Assembly: GCA_943737045.1 (NCBI GenBank)
Contig: CALSFV010000083.1
Coordinates: 248,001-312,000 of the forward strand
Reading direction: 5' to 3'
From: Parapristionchus giblindavisi
Lineage: Eukaryota; Nematoda; Chromadorea; Rhabditida; Diplogasteridae
DNA: 64,000 bases
Made by a program: the position numbers and the translations under genes. This document shows, in pieces, positions 1 through 10,470 of the stretch. How positions within the stretch are numbered: position 1 is the stretch's first letter; the number at the start of each line of letters is the position of its first letter. Below the pieces are notes generated by a model. The model was not told the origin of the DNA. It searched no databases and saw only the letters and a list, made by a program, of their open reading frames with translations.

Positions 1-13
1 TACATCAAATAGG

Positions 14-198
14 ACAGCGTATATGAAAATTTCTGCAATTCTTGTCAAGCAAAAAATGGCAGAATCATTCTTCACTTGTTTGCGATGTTGTGCTTTTTTT
101 GCTGTAACCGGGAATAGAAAAAAAAGTAGAGAAGAAAGGGAAGAATGATTTGCCATTTTTTGCTTGACAAGAATTGCAAAAATTTTCAAATACGCTGT
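14..198. repeat. Small palindromic MITE, 185 bp
   Basis: The two ends are inverted copies beginning ACAGCGTATATGAAAATTT on the left and its near complement on the right. The arms are about 75 bp and run through the shared CTTGTCAAGCAAAAAATGGC core. A short T-rich and A-rich loop separates them. There is no coding capacity. It is typical of a non-autonomous DNA transposon; the superfamily is not clear because no target duplication is obvious. Confidence 0.75.
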
Positions 199-384
199 GC
201 ACTGTTTTCCCCCACGCCGCGGAGAGTGCAAAATTTTATGCAATTTTAGCGTCTCTTTGCAAGGTTAATCACATTTGCAAAAGATTATCAAGCTAAAAAT
301 CCTAGAAAATGTTCGCCCACAACACTTAATTAAATCTCAATAAGGATAAGATCAATAAAAAACTGACAACATATGATTTTGATG

Positions 385-805
385 TATCTTAGTTTGTATT
401 ATCGATCTGTATTGCTGTATAAGATCAGCCAGGACGGTGTATGTAGGACACCTAAAAGAAAGGCCTTTTCATATCAACAAATTTAAATGATTGAAAGAAT
501 TATGTATTTGAGAGAAGGTAAAGTAAAAGATTTTTTTAGAAAACTGTTGATGGATAATAACTACTCGAGGGTTGCTTAAACTGTATTCAGTCGCAATATA
601 GAAATTACACAGAAAATAGCGTGAAAAGCCGCCAACAAGACAAAGAATAGAGAAGAACGTCATCGCATGTGACAGTCATGTTGGAATCGATTGATACGAT
701 AGATACAAGAGGAAATGAGAAGAGGAAGATTGACATGTAAAGGGTGAGACATTTTATGACATTCGTCGGAAATATTATAGATTTGGACAGAATGGAAGTC
801 TTATC
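385..805 (+). repeat. Dispersed repeat family DR1, copy 1
   Basis: This segment shares ordered blocks with 6040-6290, 9390-10070, 15215-15365, 15910-16025, 16495-16644 and the arms at 26600-26810 and 27840-28038. Shared blocks include AAGATCAGC, the small hairpin CGGTGTATGTAGGACACC followed by TAAAAG (435-458), GAAAAGCCGCCAACAA (about 622-637) and CATTCGTCGGAAATATT. The order is kept between copies, so this is one dispersed family and not chance similarity. No long open frame is present. The family identity is unknown. Confidence 0.6.
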
Positions 806-1667
806 AATCAATCAATCAATTACATCAAATCAGCCAGTAGAAGCTCATATGAGGATGAGCCTAAATTCATCATAGATTGCATTCCATCAGAATCTGTCAA
901 TAGCTCGGGCCAGGTCGTCTCTCCAGCGCAGCGCACTTATTAGAAGACATGAAAGTGCAGTGGTAGTTGGGTAAGAACAATAAAATATAAAAAAATATCA
1001 GGCGTAGGGGAATCTCTGGCAAATAGTTGTGACGTCATATTTTCCTGCAAACGGTTAGCCAACATTCATGTATACGGTCTCAGAACACCGGACCACTCCA
1101 AAAGTTGATGCCGAATCTTGTGTTCCTCCTGAATTGGCGGAGACTCAGAGAAGGAAGACGTTAAAGAGCGGGTTGCCTATCCGTGGCAAGCCACGCAAAG
1201 AATTGGGCAGGAGAAGCATTTTCGTGGATATATGTATGCGCTCGTTTTGTTGTTTCTGTTTTGACTCTCTTCGATGAGTAGAGTTGAGTGTGAACACTGC
1301 TTCAAATCATATAGCATTTGATCATATTCATAAAGAAGCATAGTGAGGTTAAAAAGTATCGGAAATCAATATCAGATATGTCTTTCGATTCGTGCGATGA
1401 ATCTCTATCATTCTATCCGAACAGTCCAATTACGAAAAACGGTCTCCATCTTTGATATGTATAGATGACCATATCACCTCTATCATTTGACGTTTGTTCG
1501 AGATTATCGATGTATATGGTTTCTGATGAACCTCTAGACCCACAACATATCGGTAATTCTCTCTCAATTGTCCACGCAATCTTTTGCATAATCATCCACG
1601 TATAATGGAGAGTTTGCAGTAGAAATATGGTAGAAATAATAATAATAAGATCATATTCATATCATAA
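806..1667. other. Intergenic stretch, no recognised gene
   Basis: The stretch starts with a short TCAA run that ends near 822. It contains a 69-codon open frame at 1068-1277 that is listed separately because part of it recurs at 6401. The rest shows no protein family, no RNA gene and no clear transposon ends. Confidence 0.5.
1068..1277 (+). pseudogene. Possible DR1-associated coding fragment
   Basis: The open frame is basic and hydrophilic and includes the string CVPPELAETQRRKTLKSG. A related string, CFPPEWAEIQRRRRV, is encoded near 6401-6445 downstream of DR1 copy 2 but hits a stop there. The two copies differ mainly by substitutions that keep the frame, which hints that a protein was once encoded by the dispersed element. 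No family is recognised. It could equally be a chance open frame in a repeated, non-coding segment. Confidence 0.2.
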
Positions 1668-3300
1668 CACGGATCTCCTGTAAAAGTGTATGAAGCCATT
1701 GCACAGAAAAAAATAATTTTTCTCCTTTTTTATTGATAGTTGTTAGACTGGCCTAACTGAGTGCGAAAACAACATTTTGAAATTTTGTTTTTCGTAATTT
1801 GCATAATTATGCAATTTTTTTACAGTCAACTTCAAATGAGTGTAACTCGCTTCGTTTTTGAGCAACCGTGTAATATTTCTTTTTATTCTGTTCCGAATGA
1901 CCTCCTCTACAAATAACTCAACTAAGGATATGGTCGGAAATGTTGTTCTTCATGTGTTATAGTATGAAAACTGTTTTTTTGCATACAAAATGCGATGTTT
2001 CTCGAAATTTTTCTCTAAAGGATACGAGTTTTATTGCAGATTCGGATTCCCCGTCCTCGAATTAGGGTATCCTGATATATCATTTAACTCAACTCTGTCC
2101 GCCCAATAGTGATTCTGTATATCATCGTCCTGGACTTAGTGCAATTTTCTCTCAAATCACATTTTTGGTTGTAAATCAACTCAAACTTATGCTAATGTAC
2201 TTATTAGCATATTTAAACCCTGTAACTCGACCAACCTGAAAAAAATTGTCTTAGTGGTTCGAATTCTCAACAACAACCATTTTTGAGATATGAATCGAAA
2301 ACTGATTTTATTAACTATTTTTCGCCTTTCTGATTGATGCAACTTAAAAACACCAGTTTTTCGTTATTTTAGAAGAATAATGATGTTTTCTTTTTCAATT
2401 CACTTTAAACCATCGATTGGATGTGGATGTGGCCGAGGATGAGAGAGTGATAACTTCGGATGCCATCTATGATATGGTCTACAGTGATTTCTCAGAGTTT
2501 TTCGAAGGTTCCATGGATATTCTTGAGTCAAACAGCTTCTCCGACCTTAACGATCAGTAAACTAATATCAATAAATGATAAAAAAGAACGGTGAAAATGA
2601 GATTGAAGAATAAAAAAAAGATCTTCCACGAAAGAATTAAAAAATAGTTAATAAAATCAGTTTTCGATTCATATCTCAAAAATGGTTGTTGTTGAGAATT
2701 CGAACCACTAAGACAATTTTTTAGGTTGGTCGAGTTACGGGGTTTAAATATGCTAATAAGCACATTAGCATAAGTTTGAGTTGATTTACAACCAAAAATG
2801 TGATTTGAGAGAAAATTGCACTAAGTCCAGGACGATGATATACAGTATCCCTATTGGGCGGACAGAGTTGGGTTAAATGATATATCAGGATACCCTAATT
2901 CGAGGACGGGGAATCCGAATCTGCAATAAAACTCTTATCCTTTAGAGAAAAATTTCGAGAAACATCGCATTTTGCATGCAAAAAAACAGTTTTCATACTA
3001 TAACACATGAAGAACAACATTTCCGACCATATCCTTAGTTGAGTTATTTGTAGAGGAGGTCATTAGGAACAGAATGAAAAAAATATTACACGGTTGCTCA
3101 AATACGAAGCGAGTTACACTCATTTTAAGTTGATGGTAAAAAAATTGCATAATTATGCAAATTACGAAAAACAAAATTTAAAAATGTTGTTTTCGCACTC
3201 AGTTAGGTCAGTCTAACAACTATCAATAAAAAAGGAGGAAAATTATTTTTTTCTGTGCAAAAAGGTTTTTATTTTCATACACTTTTACAGGAGATCCGTG
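1668..3300. mobile_element. Foldback element FB-A (1.63 kb) with long inverted arms
   Basis: The outermost CACGGATCTCCTG at 1668-1680 is answered by CAGGAGATCCGTG at 3288-3300. The arms run roughly 1668-2322 and 2642-3300 and match almost base for base, including TGCATAATTATGCAA-type segments and long shared tracts. ATAA flanks both ends and may be a 4-bp target duplication. The unique centre (about 2323-2641) carries a coding-like exon. It looks like a non-autonomous transposon of the foldback type; the superfamily is not recognised. Confidence 0.75.
2384..2560 (+). pseudogene. Coding-like terminal exon captured inside FB-A
   Basis: The only unique DNA in FB-A contains an open frame of 58 codons that starts after a TGA at 2381 and ends at TAA 2558-2560. 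It has no obvious ATG start. The last 48 residues are acidic and regular-looking, for example SDAIYDMVYSDFSEFF and ending FSDLNDQ. A tail reading TAATATCAATAAATGATAA follows the stop and contains an AATAAA signal. A pyrimidine-rich tract just upstream resembles a 3' splice site, but the expected TTTTCAG reads TTTTCAA. I infer a transduplicated 3' exon of a host or transposon gene. The protein is not recognised. Confidence 0.35.
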
Positions 3301-3319
3301 ATAAGATCATATCATATTA

Positions 3320-4759
3320 CGTTATCGACTGCATTGTGCCTTGTCGCGCTAAGTTGGGTTGTGTGTTGTTTATTGACGTTTCTAGAAAATCAACAGTTTT
3401 TTTTTACATATTTCTTCCTATTTTTGAATCTATCTGAAGTGGATGAGACTTGACGATGACTTTACAGAATTTTACTCAAATCTGACCATCGGTACTTAAT
3501 CTGACCGACCGAACCGGGTTACGGTAGCTAATAATCATATTCCTTATCCTTGATGTACGATGTGTGGTGCTACCGTAATCAGTGATGTGCTTGGTTGTGC
3601 TACAGTAACATATACCATGACGTATAACACTAATGTTAACTTACCTTCCCTTAACTTAATTTACGTTAGCATGGCTTAATTTCCCTTTGTTTACTAAACT
3701 GTACTTAACTTAGTCCTTATGGTCTTATTACTTAACTTAAGTAATGACGACTTGACTTATTAGCTAACTTGGTATTGCTTGGAACCGACTACGCCCCGCT
3801 GATCAGTTCCATCGCGCACCAAACCCGTCTGGTGTACGCCGAGCACTACATTGAAAGTGGGAGAGAGAGGAAGGGGGCGTGGTCTGGTCAAACCGATGAC
3901 TATTCTGTTTTATTTATAGTGTATTGATATCAATACACTATAAATAAAGCAGAAAAGTGATCGTGTTTGTTACCGGCCACGCCCCCTTTCTCTCTCTCCC
4001 TCTTTCAATGTAGTGCTCGGCGTACACCAGACGGGTTTGGTGCGCGATGGAACTGATCAGCGGTGGGCGGGGCTTAGTCGGGTCCGAGCCATACCAAGTT
4101 AGCTAATAAGTCAAGTCGTCATTACTTAAGTTATATGTCAAGGATTAAGTTAAGTAATAAGGCCATAAGGAATAAGTTAAGTACAGTTAAGTAAACAATG
4201 TAAAATTAAGTCATGCTAACGTAAATTAAGTTAAGGCAAGGTAAGTTAACATTAGTGTTATACGTCATGATACATATTACTGTAACTCAACCAAGCACAT
4301 CACCGATTACGTTAGCAAGATAAGGAATATGATTATTAGCTACCGTAACCCGGTTCGGTGGGTCAGATTAAGTACCGATGGTCAGCTTTAAGTAAAAAAT
4401 TGTCGTACTAACAATAAGCATTATTCGAGTTATATGATTATATCTATTGTAGACTACCGTAACCCGGTTCGGTGGGTCAGATTAAGTACCGATGGTCAGC
4501 TTTGAGTAAAAATTGTCGTACTAAGCATTATTCGAGTTATATGATTATGCTTATTGTAGACTACAGTCGGTGGGTCAGAATAAGTTCGATTGGTCAGATT
4601 TGAGTAAAATTCTGTGAAGTCATCGTCAAGTCTCATCCACTTCTGATAAATTCAAAAAGACGAAGAAATTCTCAAAAAAAAAACTGCTGATTTTCTACAA
4701 ACGTCAATAAACAACACACAACCCAACCTAGCGCCCTAGGCACAATGCAGTCGATAACG
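3320..4759. mobile_element. Foldback element FB-B, near-perfect palindrome centred at 3928/3929
   Basis: The left end reads CGTTATCGACTGCATTGTG and the right end is its complement. The left arm (3320-3928) and right arm (3929-4759) meet with no loop at GTGTATTGATATCAATACAC. The right arm is about 220 bp longer because it contains a local tandem duplication at 4340-4575. No coding frame runs through it. It starts 19 bp after FB-A ends. It is probably a non-autonomous DNA transposon or a hairpin-derived inverted duplication. Confidence 0.75.
4340..4575 (+). repeat. Tandem duplication in the right arm of FB-B
   Basis: Two units of 114 and 107 bp begin CTACCGTAACCCGGTTC at 4340 and 4454. A third, partial and diverged unit starts at 4561 (CTACAGTCGGTGGGTCAG). 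The left arm has only one copy, so the duplication came after the palindrome formed. Confidence 0.75.
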
Positions 4760-5548
4760 CGCGCCGTAGGCGCGCGCAACCGGCTGGTTATATTATATAG
4801 TATAATGCATTGTCATATTATGTTGGAGGAACCAGGGGGTTTAAATAGGAAAGCGATTCAATACAATGTGAGGTGATTCATTCTTTCATATCAAGAAGGA
4901 ACACAAAGGTAAGGAATAATAAAGAAATACCAAAACGGAATTAAGAAATACGAAAGATAAATCCTAAGAAAGGAAGGGAAGGAATTGAAGCAATTGAATT
5001 GAAGGAAAAAAAGAACTATATTACTCATCATATTAATCAGTTTACTTTCGCGAAGTTCGCTATACTCCCGGGGTAGAGATATAGGACATGGGATAATAAG
5101 AAGACTGTAGTGATTGTGATTAAAATAATTATGACGATAGTAATAATAATAAGAAACGGGCCTCTGAGAATATTGGGGAATTCAATCTTTTCTATGAATT
5201 GTAGTTCTCTCCTAGAGCTAGAGCTCTCCTAGAGCTCACGATGAGTTGTCCTTTCCCACTTCGTGTACATAAAGTAGAGAACCACTGGTTGAAAAATGTT
5301 AAGCAACTTGCGATCCACGGAATGTTGCCGTTGAGTAGGACGAAAGAAGTCGTTGAGGAGAATACAATTGTTTGGTGGTGTCCTTGAGGGTTACAATGAA
5401 TCATGGACGAGATTATCGTTGTGTTGGCGTCGTTGATGCACGATAGAGTAGTCGAGGTCATCAAAGATTCATACGAGAGCAACGGAAATAGATGTTTCTC
5501 CTAAAATAGATTCATAAAATACGGGAGATGATTCACAATGAATTCTCA
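4760..5548. other. Intergenic stretch, no recognised gene
   Basis: It opens with a short GC-rich inverted repeat, CGCGCGCCGTAGGCGCGCG, directly after FB-B. On the plus strand an ATG frame from 5241 reads through an in-frame TGA at 5385 and another downstream stop to end at TAA 5502-5504. Some stretches look protein-like (for example MDEIIVVLASLMHDRVVEVI), but no family is recognised and the strand is uncertain. Nothing else is seen. Confidence 0.4.
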
Positions 5549-5671
5549 TTTAAAGCGACACCCCAAGCTAATTTGAAACTCTCCATTCTGGCCACACTCT
5601 CTCGCTTTCCTTGTCTATGAGAGAGTACTGCCAATGCGGAGAGTAAAATTAGCTTGGGGTGTGCCTTTAAA
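5549..5671. repeat. Small palindromic MITE, family M2 copy 1
   Basis: The ends TTTAAAGCGACACCCCAAGC and the complementary right end frame a shared core with CTCTCTCGCTTTCCTTGTCT and CCAATGCGGAGAGT. The same core, with a few substitutions, lies at 16030-16124. It is non-coding. Confidence 0.65.
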
Positions 5672-6039
5672 GGCAGTTTTCCACGTATATCGAATATTGT
5701 AGCGATTGATCGAGGGAGAAGGATTAGGAACAGGCCGGCAGAACAAAAGCATTCCTTGTAGCCACCGTCGGCATAACAGCAACATAGCTTCATTCCTTGT
5801 ACCAAACGAGACAACTTCGGATGGGATGGACACTTCTCGGGGTAATTATTATGGAATGTTGCCGCGGATAGTAGTCAAGTCATGTACTCCCTTCAATTGT
5901 AAGTCATAATATGACCGCGAATAGTCGTCATCTTCTGCAAATCAAAATTGTTTTTTTTTCTTTTCTTTATGCTTACGCGAGCGGAATTGTTGACGGATAA
6001 GATCAATAAAACAGCTACTGACCTGCATAGAACATATGA
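5672..6039. other. Intergenic stretch, nothing recognised
   Basis: Short overlapping open frames on both strands lack family signatures. No RNA gene or repeat end is seen apart from the start of DR1 similarity near 6040. Confidence 0.5.
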
Positions 6040-6290
6040 TTTTGATGTATCTTGGTTTGCTGAACAAGATCAGCAAGCTCGGTGTGTGTAGGACACCTAA
6101 AAGTGAAGTCTTGTTATGAAGTAATTGAAAAAAAATTGAAATGGAAATGTGTCATAGGAAAATATTATAGAATGGAGCAGAAAAAAAAGATTTTTTCAGT
6201 TATTATTAGAAATATTAAAGTGTAGATGTAGGTGGGTCAGAATAAGAAAATAATGTACAAATCTCACAGAGCATTGGGGTTGAGAAACTC
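6040..6290 (+). repeat. DR1 copy 2
   Basis: It carries the DR1 blocks CATATGATTTTGATGTATCT and AACAAGATCAGC, the hairpin variant CGGTGTGTGTAGGACACC at 6079-6096, and downstream GGGTCAGAATAAGAAAATA, which also occurs near 10057. Boundaries are approximate. Confidence 0.55.
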
Positions 6291-7298
6291 TAAAAACTAC
6301 GTCTTATCGACAAAATGTGAAAACAAAGTAAAGATTGAATAAAACTTTATATTCAACCAAATGTTCACAGCACGGAATTGAATGGTATCGAAGTGAATGA
6401 GTCAAATGTTGCTTTCCTCCTGAATGGGCGGAGATTCAAAGAAGGAGGAGAGTTTGAAAAGCGAGGAAAGAGGTAGATAGGGAATGTTGAATCGACCGTA
6501 TCGAAAGAGAATTGTTGTTAATTTTCAAGATTGATATTTCCCTTCTACCCATTTCCCCCCATTACCCCCCCCCCTTTCGTTTTTACCCCAAATGCTAATG
6601 TGTACTTGTTAATTGAAATGTTGTCGCATCCTTTTTGATGTATAATAAATTAAATTTAAATGAAATTTCAACTTCAAGCTAATTTTATCATCGAAAACAC
6701 AATCTTTCAGTATATTAAAACAAGTACAGAATGGATGAATTATCAACAAGCAAAAATAATTGATGGATGATGCTTATGAAGACCATCGTCGCAATGTTTA
6801 CTCAAATTCTCTTCGCTATTATCATCATCCGAGCTTGGACACGATTCCGGATCGCTTGATTCTGCAATGCATTATATTTAAATATTTAAATGTGTTGAAT
6901 ATAATTTTTTGTTAATTTCTGTAATTTTGTATCCAAATAATATCATTTCGACGAGGGTGAACGGCATCATCTGGAAGATGCTGTCCAATCAATTTATTAT
7001 TTAATATATATTATTTGTTATGTATAATTTATTTTTTAAATAATTTATAACTCTACATTTAATATTTATTTTAAATGTTTAATGTTTAAAATAATTATTT
7101 TTATCATTTTTCACTAATAATTTAATATTTAAAGAGAGAAACATACGACTCCTCTTCTTGCTTCATGTCGTCTCCAAAAACGATCCCATTCAGCATTACT
7201 GCATTTTTTCACCAGTCTCCGAGCGCCCACGGACATAGTAAGAAGGAACTTAAAATTACTTTTTTAATGATGAAGTGACGACCTCAAGCCACACAACA
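6291..7298. other. AT-rich intergenic stretch
   Basis: Around 6401 lies the second copy of the CPPE-type coding fragment described at 1068. A pyrimidine-rich run covers about 6541-6580. From about 6870 to 7140 the sequence is extremely AT-rich, built of TTTAAATATTTAAA-like words. No gene or RNA is supported. Confidence 0.5.
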
Positions 7299-7650
7299 TA
7301 TGAGAGGATATCTGACTCGATCGACATACTTGTGTTGAGGCTTGGCATTCTATGAAAAAATGGATAGTGAGATTTTTTTCAGTTTTATGTAGTATTGTCC
7401 GAGAGAAGTTCACCCATGGAGGAGAGAAGTTGTGAAAATGCTTCTACGCCTCAGGGCATGACGTCATAAAAATTAAAAAATTTTGCAAACTTGCTCGTGC
7501 GGCTTCATGAGTGGTACCAATCGATTCCTCGTTCAATTCTAAGACTTTTTTGATTTGGTACATTTTTTGTTAATCTTCGGTCTTCCTTTGGAAAAATGCA
7601 ACAAAAAAACATTTATAAATACAATTTTTTCGAATTTAATATATTATGCA

Positions 7651-7860
7651 TATAAAAAACCCAATAAAATTTCCTTAAAACCCAATAAAATTTCCATAAA
7701 ACCCAATAAAATTTCCATACCCCCTCCCAACCCCCAATGCTGTGATCTAGTTATTGCAGCTATAAGCATTCCCTTATTAATTTATTTATTCTCCATCTAT
7801 CAAAGTTCTTTCATCTGTTTTAATGTATCGCATAAGGAAATAAATATTATTATTATTATT
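7651..7860 (+). mobile_element. Retroposed fragment with (ATT)n tail and target duplication
   Basis: ATTATGCA occurs at 7643-7650 and again at 7861-7868. The undisturbed site is preserved in the complementary arm near 8346-8360. The insert ends in AAATAAATATTATTATT, the kind of simple tail left by LINE machinery. It carries no coding region and could be a LINE 3' end or a SINE-like unit. Confidence 0.75.
7659..7720 (+). repeat. Short tandem repeat, about 22-bp unit, three copies
   Basis: Units read roughly AACCCAATAAAATTTCC followed by TTAA, ATAA or ATAC. The long open frame that covers it (repeats of KPNKIS) is a by-product of this tandem repeat. Confidence 0.7.
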
Positions 7861-8688
7861 ATTATGCAAGTGCAAAGGGCCGTTTTTTATTAGCTCAGTT
7901 TCTTCTTATTACAATTACACATACGCTTGTATATACCGTTAATTTTTTGAGGAGGCCGGTATATTGGAGAAGCAAAAAACAAGAGTAATTGAATTGTGGT
8001 GCGCTTACTGTAGCCGAGTTTCATCAGAGCTATTTCCCGGCTCCTGATTCTCGTTGTCGTTGATAATTGATGTAATCATATCTACTACTGTAACACGGCT
8101 GAAGCAATATACTTATGGCATTCCTCGGCTACAGTAACTCACATAGCACACTGAAATGGCAAACGAGAATCAGGAGCCGGGAAATAGCACTGATAAAACT
8201 CGGCTACAGTAAGCACACCACAATTCAATTACTCTTGTTTTTGCTTCTCCAATATACCGGAACCCCTCAAAAAATTAACGGTATATACAAGCTATGTGTA
8301 ATTGTAATAAGAAGAAACTGAGCGAATAAAAAACGGTCCTTTGCACTTGCATAATATATTAAATTCGAAAAAAATTGAATTTATCAATGTTTTTTGCATT
8401 TTTCCAAAGGAAAACCGAAGATTAACAAAAAATGCACCAAATAAAAAAGTCTTAGAATTGAACGAGGAATTGATTGGTACCACTCATGAAGCCGTACGAG
8501 CAAGTTTGCAAAAATTTTTTAATTTTTATGACGTCATGCCCTGAGACGTAGAAGCATTTTCACAACTTCTCTCCAGCATGGGTGAACTTCTCTCGGACAG
8601 TACTACATAAAACTGCAAAAATCTCACTATCCATTTTTTCATAGAATGCCAAGAGTATTTCGATCCAGTGAGATATCCTCTCATATAG

Positions 8689-9389
8689 CTAACCTGTGAT
8701 AAGGCAAAGGAAGCCGTAAAGAACTCCAGTATTTTTTCAATCGTAAAAGTCTTCATCGTGCACGGGTGATGGATAAGCGACCCTATCCTCATTTGGCGAC
8801 TGCAATTAATGAAATACTGTTTCGTTGATTACCAATAACCTTAATGCACATAAAATAGCAGAAGGCGTGATCAATTGATCTCTAACCTTCCCCATCCACA
8901 TCTCCTTCTCTTTTAATAATTTTGATAGTATTTCACATATTTTCTTGCACTCGAACACTTTGTACTTGTTGAAACACCCTTGTGGTGTACGATAAATAAA
9001 TAAATAACATATTAATACCAAAGCTCACTGCAGGGGGTATTGGCGGATATGAAGGTTTCATTATAGAGGAACGATAGGAAGTAGAGAATCCTGTCTCTTG
9101 GATGATGGCCATCGATTACATTACGAAAATCTCGGTGTGTTAAGATCCATAGCTGTAAACTTATAAGTGTAAGTCCTAGGTGTATTTTAGGTTAAGCACT
9201 AGCACAGCTAGGGGGGTCCATTAAAAATTTTACTGTTTATAGTTGTAACGAGGTAGGACCATTACATTATACAACTCTTTGCCTATTTAAGCCGATACGC
9301 TCACTTTACATTCCACACTTACATTTTTTTGGTCGTGAGTTCGTATACCTCTTTTATGAAATCCGCAAATCATTGGTAACATATCGATA
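8689..9389. other. Intergenic stretch, no recognised gene
   Basis: A possible retroposon tail, CGATAAATAAATAAATAA, lies at about 8990-9007 behind pyrimidine-rich DNA. A G-run TAGGGGGGTCC occurs near 9210. No protein family or RNA gene is seen. Confidence 0.45.
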
Positions 9390-10070
9390 CGTATTAGTTT
9401 GCTGCATAAGATCAGCAGGGACGGTGTATGTAGGACACCTAAAAGTAAGGTCTTGTTATATGATCAAGTTTAAATTATTGAAAAAAATTATGTAAGTGAG
9501 AGAAAATGAAGTAAAAATAATCTTTGATTTTCGAGAATAATGTAGAAGAATAATTAAATATTTCACTTAATTTATTTTTAATGTAATTTATTATACATCA
9601 AAAAGATTTGACAACACTTGAAACAAGACAATTTTCCAATTATTATAAATATGAAGGAAATGAGAGCATGCCGAGTGGGAAAAGAAAGGGTAAGTGGGAT
9701 AGGTAGTGCAAAATACTGATTTGGAAACTTTATTCAGGCACTATAAAGATATAACACAGAAAAGCAACAGTGACCATACAGAAAGAGAAAGAAGAGAAAG
9801 ATCACAATAAAGAAATTACACAGAAAAGAGCGTGAAAAGCCGCCAACAAAACAAAGAAAGAATAGAGAAGAACGCCATCTCACGTCTATTCCAGTGTGAG
9901 TCATTTTGACATCGATTGAGAGATGAAGGAGACGATGGAGAGGAAGATTTATAGGTCAAAAAGATGAGACATCCTATGACATTCGTCGGAAATATTGTAC
10001 ATTTGAAAAGAAGGAAAGCTGAGACAGTTTTCCAATTATTATTAGAAATATGAACTTGAAGGGGTCAGAA
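9390..10070 (+). repeat. DR1 copy 3, the longest fragment
   Basis: It begins with the AAGATCAGC block and hairpin CGGTGTATGTAGGACACC (9422-9439). It continues with GAAAAGCCGCCAACAA near 9833 and GACATTCGTCGGAAATATT near 9976, and ends near GGGTCAGAACAAGAAAATA. An AT-rich segment at 9540-9610 separates the two halves. The minus-strand open frame over 9974-10315 has no family signature. Confidence 0.6.
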
Positions 10071-10164
10071 CAAGAAAATACTGTGAAAATATCAGTGAGC
10101 GTTCGTGTTTGGATATTATATTTAAGCAGTTGCGACTTAGAGTAGAGAAAAGAGTGAAACGACA

Positions 10165-10210
10165 GTTTACCGGTCCCAAGGACCCGCAAAATTTCTTGGG
10201 ACCGGTAAAC
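10165..10210. repeat. Perfect 16-bp stem hairpin
   Basis: GTTTACCGGTCCCAAG and its exact complement flank a 14-nt loop. It could be the core of a tiny transposon or an RNA hairpin; nothing further shows which. Confidence 0.8.
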
Positions 10211-10351
10211 TTCCATGGAACCCGTAAGGTAGAGCAGAGCCGACAACTCTAATCGAAACAGCCTTTGCGACTTATAGTAAATGTAATGAAAACGACCACG
10301 AGACTGTGAAAACAAAAAAAGAACGATTCACTAAAAACTTTATTCAAATGC

Positions 10352-10470
10352 ACAGAATTTTATTTATTTATTTATTTTATTTTATCCATCAGTTAAATTT
10401 AAAAACATCAATAATGAGAGTAAAATCAACGATAAGGGAGTGATGGAGTTGTGTGAGGGAATTGAATGAG
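10352..10470 (-). mobile_element. LINE 3'-end fragment with (TAAA)n tail
   Basis: Read on the minus strand it contains AACTCCATCACTCCCTTAT, later TTAACTGATGGATAAA, then an AAATAAATAAATAAA tail. The same words in the same order end the LINE inserted at 33717-34172. It is a 3'-untranslated fragment of a related copy. Confidence 0.6.

Larger units (their letters stand above)
7299..8688. mobile_element. Foldback element FB-C (1.39 kb)
   Basis: The left arm begins ATATGAGAGGATATC and the right arm ends GATATCCTCTCATAT. Inward, both arms share long complementary tracts, among them one with TGACGTCATG and one with CGAGAATCAGGAGCCGGGAA. The centre lies near 8060-8150. The left arm is longer than the right because of a 210-bp insertion at 7651-7860. 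Open frames inside the arms shift between the two copies, so they are unlikely to be coding. Confidence 0.75.

Noticed and set aside
7555..7893. 112-codon open frame with repeated KPNKIS
   Set aside because: It crosses the junction of an inserted retroposon and a 22-bp tandem repeat, so it cannot be an evolved gene.
8526..8792. 88-codon minus-strand frame as a gene
   Set aside because: It spans the end of the FB-C right arm, and the matching left arm does not keep the frame.
9974..10315. 113-codon minus-strand frame
   Set aside because: It runs through DR1 sequence and the perfect hairpin at 10165-10210 with no coding signature.
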